Below are positions 35,745 through 40,486 of a DNA stretch of 40,486 bases, piece by piece. The notes under the pieces were generated by a model. It worked only from the letters and a program-made list of their open reading frames with translations, was not told where the DNA came from and searched no databases. Both the position numbers and the translations under genes were made by a program. The DNA is from Gammaproteobacteria bacterium (GTDB lineage: Bacteria; Pseudomonadota; Gammaproteobacteria; JAJFKG01), in the NCBI GenBank assembly GCA_021156325.1, contig JAJNDI010000016.1:1-40486 (forward strand), in the 5' to 3' direction. Each line of letters starts with the position of its first letter. Positions within the stretch are counted from its first letter, which is position 1.

Positions 35745-36409
35745 CAAGAAGTCCCAAACAGGCGATCGCCTGCATCTCCCAAGCCGGGAACAATATAACT
35801 GTCTGCATTTAATCCTTCATCCAATGCGGCTGCGTATATCGGTAAATCGGGATGAGCCCGGCACAGACATTCCACTCCTTCGGGGGCTGCCACTAAACAG
35901 ACGAAGGTAATATCACGGATCCCTTCTTGCTTCAGACGGTTAATAGCCTCTACGGCAGAGCCGCCGGTAGCCAGCATCGGATCGCAAACATAATAGCAGC
36001 GTTGCGCATTGTCTTTAGGAATTTTGAAATAATAAAAAACGGGTTTTAATGTTTTTTCATTGCGGTATAAACCAATATGTCCTACTTTGGCCGTAGGCAT
36101 TAAAGATAAAAAGCCATCGACCATTCCAAGGCCTGCCCGCAAGATAGGTAAAATCACGGGTGTTTTACCTGATAAACGCGGCGATTTCATAACCTTTAGG
36201 GGAGTTTCAACGCTTATTGTTTCCACCGTTAAATGGCGTGTGACTTCATAAACCAGAAGGGTAGTAATTTCTTTAACCAAGTCACGGAAAGCTTGTTGAT
36301 CGGTATCTTTATCTCGCAGAATGGATAATTTATGCAATACCAAAGGGTGATTGACGGTAAAAAAATGTTTGAAGTTCGGATGTTGAATCAATGTTTGGGG
36401 TATCTTCAT
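35744..36409 (-). CDS. upp: Upp, uracil phosphoribosyltransferase
   Basis: The product is 221 aa. It makes UMP from uracil and PRPP in pyrimidine salvage. The PRPP-binding motif is [17 protein letters not shown] (about residues 138-154). Other family blocks are [42 protein letters not shown], and the uracil-binding C-terminal region [16 protein letters not shown]. It is divergent from pmbA with a 44-base gap that presumably holds both promoters. Confidence 0.96.
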   Translation of the reverse strand: MKIPQTLIQHPNFKHFFTVNHPLVLHKLSILRDKDTDQQAFRDLVKEITTLLVYEVTRHLTVETISVETPLKVMKSPRLSGKTPVILPILRAGLGMVDGFLSLMPTAKVGHIGLYRNEKTLKPVFYYFKIPKDNAQRCYYVCDPMLATGGSAVEAINRLKQEGIRDITFVCLVAAPEGVECLCRAHPDLPIYAAALDEGLNADSYIVPGLGDAGDRLFGTS

Positions 36410-36453
36410 AAAGAATATGGTAACATTCTGCCGATAATAAACAAGGGGGTATC

Positions 36454-37815
36454 ATGTCCTCAACAGACACTTTAGCCGCATTGGATGACAAATCACAAAT
36501 AGAGGCACGTTTATCTGCCTTAGCTGATCACGTGTTACAAAAAGCAGCTGAATTAGGGGCAACGAGCGCTGAAGTAGATGCGAGCGTTGATAATGGTTTT
36601 TCCTTAACGGTACGTTTGGGGGAAGTGGAAACTGTCGAACATCAGCGGGATAATGGGTTTGCAGTGAGCGTCTATTTTGGTAAGCGTAAAGGAACCGCTT
36701 CCACAACAGATTTAAGTCCCGCAGCCATTGAAGCTGCCGTCACAGCGGCTTGCCAATTTGCGCAATATGCGGAAGTTGATCCCTTCACCGGTTTAGCTGA
36801 CCAAAGCCACATGGCGAAAACTGTCCCGGAGCTTGATCTGTATCATCCGTGGAACTTAAGCGTAGCCGATGCAGTTGATATCGCAGTTCAGTGTGAAAAT
36901 GCAGCGCGCGAAACCGATAAGCGCATCACCAATTCCGATGGAACAAGCCTTTCCACGAGCAATGGGGTACATCTTTATACGAATACGCATGGCTTTAAAG
37001 GGATGTATGCCAGTTCTTATCATAGTTTAAATTGTATGCCGCTTGCCGCTGAAAAAGAAGATATGCAGCGTGATTATAGCTACACGGTATCGCGTGATCC
37101 CAAGCTTTTGACCGATCCACTGATTGTCGGCAGAGAAGCGGCTGCTCGGGCTGTGAAACGCTTGCATGCGCGAACACTAACTACCCGAAAAGTCCCCGTG
37201 ATTTTACACGCTGAATTAGCAACAGGATTTTTGCGGCATTTGCTGTCGGCCATTGGCGGCACTAGCCAATATCGCAAAGCCAGTTTTTTATCGGATAAAC
37301 TGCATCAAGTGGTTTGTGCAAAGCATGTATCGTTGCATGAAACACCGCATGTACCTAAAGCGATTGGCTCTCGTCCTTTTGATTCAGATGGAGTGGCGAC
37401 TTATGCTAAAGATTTTATCCGCAATGGCGAATTGGTTTCTTATATTCTGGGAACTTACAGTGCGCGTAAATTAGGGTTACAGTCCACTGCCAATGCAGGC
37501 GGTGTGAATAATCTTGCTATTTCACACAGTGATTTGAACTTACAGCAATTATGCCAAAAAATGGGAAGTGGTTTGCTGGTTACTGAATTAATTGGACATG
37601 GCGTGAATATAGTGACAGGTGATTATTCAGAAGGCGCTGTCGGTTTTTGGGTAGAGCAGGGTGAAATTCAATATCCTGTAGCCGAAGTGACTATTGCAGG
37701 CAATTTGCGGGATCTGTGGTTAAATCTGGTTGCAGTGGGATCTGATGTGGATAAACGAGGCCGGATTCATTCCGGTTCTATTTTGCTCGAGCAAATGACG
37801 GTGGCAGGCCAATAG
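36454..37815 (+). CDS. pmbA: PmbA (TldE), TldD/E metalloprotease subunit
   Basis: The product is 453 aa; AGGGGG precedes the ATG. PmbA/TldE pairs with TldD to form a protease that, in E. coli, matures microcin B17 and degrades CcdA. Family segments are present: VRLGEVETVEHQRDNGFAVSVYFGKRKGTASTTDLSP, RAVKRLHARTLTTRKVPVIL, GSRPFDSDGVAT, SYILGTYSARKLGLQSTANAGGVNNL, and VTELIGHGVNIVTGDYSEGAVGFWVEQGEIQYPV near the end. No zinc-binding HExxxH is expected in TldE. tldD is not in the window. Confidence 0.96.
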   Translation: MSSTDTLAALDDKSQIEARLSALADHVLQKAAELGATSAEVDASVDNGFSLTVRLGEVETVEHQRDNGFAVSVYFGKRKGTASTTDLSPAAIEAAVTAACQFAQYAEVDPFTGLADQSHMAKTVPELDLYHPWNLSVADAVDIAVQCENAARETDKRITNSDGTSLSTSNGVHLYTNTHGFKGMYASSYHSLNCMPLAAEKEDMQRDYSYTVSRDPKLLTDPLIVGREAAARAVKRLHARTLTTRKVPVILHAELATGFLRHLLSAIGGTSQYRKASFLSDKLHQVVCAKHVSLHETPHVPKAIGSRPFDSDGVATYAKDFIRNGELVSYILGTYSARKLGLQSTANAGGVNNLAISHSDLNLQQLCQKMGSGLLVTELIGHGVNIVTGDYSEGAVGFWVEQGEIQYPVAEVTIAGNLRDLWLNLVAVGSDVDKRGRIHSGSILLEQMTVAGQ

Positions 37816-38081
37816 CGAATGAGGTTATCTCGTTATTTTTGTAAGCCTCATGAAATTCGAGTGAGAATAAAGCGGCTGTTGCTTTTACAGAGGATCTTGA
37901 ATTAAAATACTAACCTGAATTAGCTAAGACGCTAATCATTTTTTCTTACGATTAAAAATCCAAGTTTTTACTCCAGACCCCGATTATTATTTAAATAATT
38001 AATAAAAAATTCCCTCCTATAATCCAAAATTATTATTATTTTTTATTGTTGCGGCTTGTATAAAAGACAAGGAAAATTTTT
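37816..38081. other. AT-rich intergenic region with candidate promoter
   Basis: The 266 bases between pmbA and the FG-GAP gene are markedly AT-rich in the second half. A perfect -10 TATAAT lies at 38018-38023, with no good -35. AAGGA at about 38069 is the ribosome binding site for the next gene. No hairpin terminator for pmbA was convincing. Confidence 0.4.
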
Positions 38082-40486
38082 ATGTTAGGCAAAAATGCTG
38101 AAATATTACCATCAAGTCAATTATCAAATACACTCAATGCGGCATCATCTTATGATGCTGCTAAAAGTGCTGCACTCACTATTTCGCAGAATAATACTGT
38201 GGGTAACATGGTTTCAGAGCTGAAAAGCAAACAAAAAACCTCAGGAGGTTCTGCTCGAAAAAGCGCAGCTGAGACGGCAACTCCCCAACAACTTGAAAAA
38301 CTAAGACGAGATATAATAAAAATCCTTTCTACTGAGCTGACGCCAGACCCGGAAGTTACCGGTCCATTGGCAGACTGGCTCATTGAAATTAAAAGTTTTA
38401 AGGAACTTTATAACGAATATAATCAACAGGAACCTTCTACTCTTGAAAGAGGCATTCAAACGCTTACAGCACTTTGCTTGTTTGGGGTCTTAGGTTTGGG
38501 TACTGTGGCGGCAAGTTGGGTTTTTTCCACTTTGATGTTACCGGTTGCTGCCCTGCCTTTTAGCGGATCTCGCAGAGATACATCAGAATCATCTAGCTCA
38601 AGCTCGAGTGAATCACTCCTTCTCAATGCTACTTCAAGTCTGACTCCCGTACAAACACCGACGCTAACCTCTAGTCATTTAGCCTCTGCAGAGGAAATAA
38701 AAACAGACAAAGGAGCTTTTGTTTCTACTCTTTCGAATACTACTCGAGAAGCTCGCTCGCAGATTTCACGAGAAGAAATATCTGCCATCAAAAATCAGGC
38801 ACGATCGTTGCCTTCCAGTATCAATGTTGGTGATTTAGATGGTACAACTGGTTCCAAATTAAGTGGAACAGACACAGGAGGTGCTCAATATCTTTATCCG
38901 CTCAGTAGTGTTGAAAATTTCAACGGTGTGGGTACTAGTCTAATACTAGGAAGTCCTGTAGTGCATTTAGAGGGCGAGCATAGCCAAGTATTTCTATTGA
39001 ATATCAGTCAGGGACTTTCAGCAACTGTCGATGTGCCTACTTCTGCTGATATGACTTTCGAGGGAATGGAAATAGCGAGAGAGTATATAGATGACGTTGG
39101 AGAGACGGTTGCTGATGCGGGAAACCTTAATAATAACCCTGAAGGTAAGCATGCAATTGCTTTTGGTGCGACATGTCCAAGATTTCGCAATCCTGTTACG
39201 AATGAATATGATACTCCTGGTTTTGGTAAAGTTTACGTAGTTTTTAATGATCAACAGTGGGATTCTTCCGTTGTAAATCTCTCATTACTCAATGGTGGTA
39301 ATGGGTTTACTGCTATTCTTGCTGTAGACAACGGAGGAGCGTGTAATGGATTTGGTCATCGCATTATGTATGGAAAATTTAATGAAGACAACATAGATGA
39401 TCTTTATATTGCTACGTGGATGAATTTTGGCGTTGTAATATGGGGAAGAGCAACGCCGTTTCCCAGTGTTTTAGAAATTACCAGGACAACAGATGGGAGC
39501 GCATGGAGAATTATTGATATTGCTCCATTTTACGGACTTGAGTGTTCACATGCTTTTGCCAACGTAATAAATGGACCTAAAGTAGAAGTTATTATTGGTG
39601 CTTATAATGCGAATGTCGATGGTAAAAATCAAGCAGGTCAAATTTTCGTGATGGAATATAAATCTGGCTCCGCGGATATAAAGATTGGGGATGCGAAAGT
39701 TATTATTAAGGGAGCAAGATCTAAGGACTGGGCAGGCTATTCTCTTGCCGTTGGGGCAACAACTGGAGGTGAGTTTCCCAACTTACTTATAGGAGCTCCT
39801 CGTCAAGCTATTTCCGGGGTAAAACAGCTTGGCTATCTTTATCAACTTTTTTGCGAAAAATTTTCAGATACGTACCCTATAGTGACAGATCTTGTTGTGG
39901 TAGAGCTTTCAGCTCTTGATGTTACTGGAGGAAATATTTTTATAGGAGAAGAAACAGGAGACGGTTTTGGTAGGGTTGTAGATGTAGGCTATATGAATGA
40001 AGATAATATTCCTGATATATTTACGGCAGCACCGTGGCGTTCTTCACCAGATAGTAATCAGGGCCGGAGCTATATAATATTGGGAGCGGCCAGAAACACT
40101 CTATTTTATTCAGTAGCAGACATAGGGGAATTGTTTGGTTTGGCCGGTATAGAAATAAATGATTTTAATGATCATTTGCTGTTTGGAATGTTTTTGGCTC
40201 GTGCTGGCAATATGGGCATTGCTATTTCAAGAATAAGAGGCCCCATATACTTTATACGAGGCTCTTTTGTAAATTCTACTCCGATACCGACACCTACTCC
40301 AACATCAGCAGAGACACCAACGCCGACGCCCAAACCGACCCCGACCCCAACGCCGAAGCCGACCCCGAAACCGACACCGGTGCCAACACCGAAACCGACC
40401 CCGACGCCGAAACCAACACCGACCCCGACGCCGAAGCCAACGCCGAAGCCAACGCCGAAGCCAACGCCGAAGCCAACGCCGAAGCC
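38082..40486 (+). CDS. FG-GAP (integrin-alpha-like) repeat protein, 3' end outside window
   Basis: The frame is open from ATG 38082 to the last base (801 complete codons). Residues 1-125 are polar and Ser/Ala-rich. A hydrophobic segment at ~128-160 ([19 protein letters not shown]...) is the only membrane span. A Ser-rich linker follows. From ~245 the sequence is beta-propeller-like with FG-GAP motifs: [22 protein letters not shown] (~423-444), [23 protein letters not shown] (~551-573) and [26 protein letters not shown] (~625-650). From ~732 it becomes Thr-Pro-Lys repeats. FG-GAP proteins often bind ligands or calcium. Surface or host-contact function is inference. There is no classical signal peptide. 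Confidence 0.85.
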   Translation, partial: MLGKNAEILPSSQLSNTLNAASSYDAAKSAALTISQNNTVGNMVSELKSKQKTSGGSARKSAAETATPQQLEKLRRDIIKILSTELTPDPEVTGPLADWLIEIKSFKELYNEYNQQEPSTLERGIQTLTALCLFGVLGLGTVAASWVFSTLMLPVAALPFSGSRRDTSESSSSSSSESLLLNATSSLTPVQTPTLTSSHLASAEEIKTDKGAFVSTLSNTTREARSQISREEISAIKNQARSLPSSINVGDLDGTTGSKLSGTDTGGAQYLYPLSSVENFNGVGTSLILGSPVVHLEGEHSQVFLLNISQGLSATVDVPTSADMTFEGMEIAREYIDDVGETVADAGNLNNNPEGKHAIAFGATCPRFRNPVTNEYDTPGFGKVYVVFNDQQWDSSVVNLSLLNGGNGFTAILAVDNGGACNGFGHRIMYGKFNEDNIDDLYIATWMNFGVVIWGRATPFPSVLEITRTTDGSAWRIIDIAPFYGLECSHAFANVINGPKVEVIIGAYNANVDGKNQAGQIFVMEYKSGSADIKIGDAKVIIKGARSKDWAGYSLAVGATTGGEFPNLLIGAPRQAISGVKQLGYLYQLFCEKFSDTYPIVTDLVVVELSALDVTGGNIFIGEETGDGFGRVVDVGYMNEDNIPDIFTAAPWRSSPDSNQGRSYIILGAARNTLFYSVADIGELFGLAGIEINDFNDHLLFGMFLARAGNMGIAISRIRGPIYFIRGSFVNSTPIPTPTPTSAETPTPTPKPTPTPTPKPTPKPTPVPTPKPTPTPKPTPTPTPKPTPKPTPKPTPKPTPK
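40275..40486 (+). repeat. Proline-threonine repeat tail; 12-bp tandem repeats at the window end
   Basis: Encodes TP/KP repeats within the FG-GAP gene. The last 50 bases (from 40437) are four perfect copies of a 12-base unit, CCAACGCCGAAG, plus two bases. The sequence stops inside the repeat, so the true copy number is unknown. Confidence 0.9.

Overview
The window is a typical gammaproteobacterial chromosome segment with moderate to low GC. It carries the tolA-tolB-pal-cpoB end of the Tol-Pal operon, the yhbY / rlmE-ftsH-folP-glmM cluster, a cyoABCDE ubiquinol oxidase operon, dnaG-rpoD, a minor-pilin/pilY1 cluster, upp and pmbA. Gene order, low GC, many palindromic repeats and several large proteins of unknown function next to core genes suggest a host-associated or intracellular lineage such as Legionellales/Coxiellaceae. 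That placement is inference; no rRNA is present to test it.

Layout. (1) 1-3.6 kb: Tol-Pal genes of the trans-envelope complex, with hairpin-rich repeats inside and after cpoB. (2) 3.6-6.4 kb: an unknown gene, mutH, a small lipoprotein, a membrane protein and yhbY, with a 24-bp palindromic motif family and a 130-bp inverted-repeat element. (3) 6.5-11.6 kb: 23S rRNA methylation (rlmE), membrane proteolysis (ftsH), folate (folP, with unusual active-site loops) and cell-wall precursor synthesis (glmM). (4) 11.7-16.6 kb: cytochrome bo3 oxidase and heme O synthase. (5) 16.6-25.6 kb: an accessory-looking block with two MFS transporters, a DUF4143 ATPase under a near-perfect 41-bp palindrome, a VanX-like dipeptidase, 3-methyladenine glycosylase, a probably dead alpha/beta hydrolase and two hydrophilic proteins of unknown function. 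(6) 25.7-26.2 kb: a CAU-anticodon tRNA followed by two exact-period 218-bp repeats, each carrying a truncated copy of the tRNA 5' end. (7) 26.3-30.0 kb: rpoD, split by a deletion/frameshift that removes conserved region 1.2, and dnaG. (8) 30.1-35.1 kb: pilV-pilW-pilX-pilY1, tightly overlapping. (9) 35.4-37.8 kb: a possible small gene, upp and pmbA. (10) 38.1 kb to the end: an open FG-GAP/integrin-alpha-like protein with one membrane segment and a threonine-proline-lysine repeat tail running off the window.

The observations most worth following are the broken rpoD, the repeat element read in frame inside the cpoB signal peptide, the tRNA-derived tandem repeats, the 24-bp motif family, and the FG-GAP protein. 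No CRISPR array, transposase, integrase or recognisable defence operon was seen. All family assignments come from reading motifs by eye; no database search was run.
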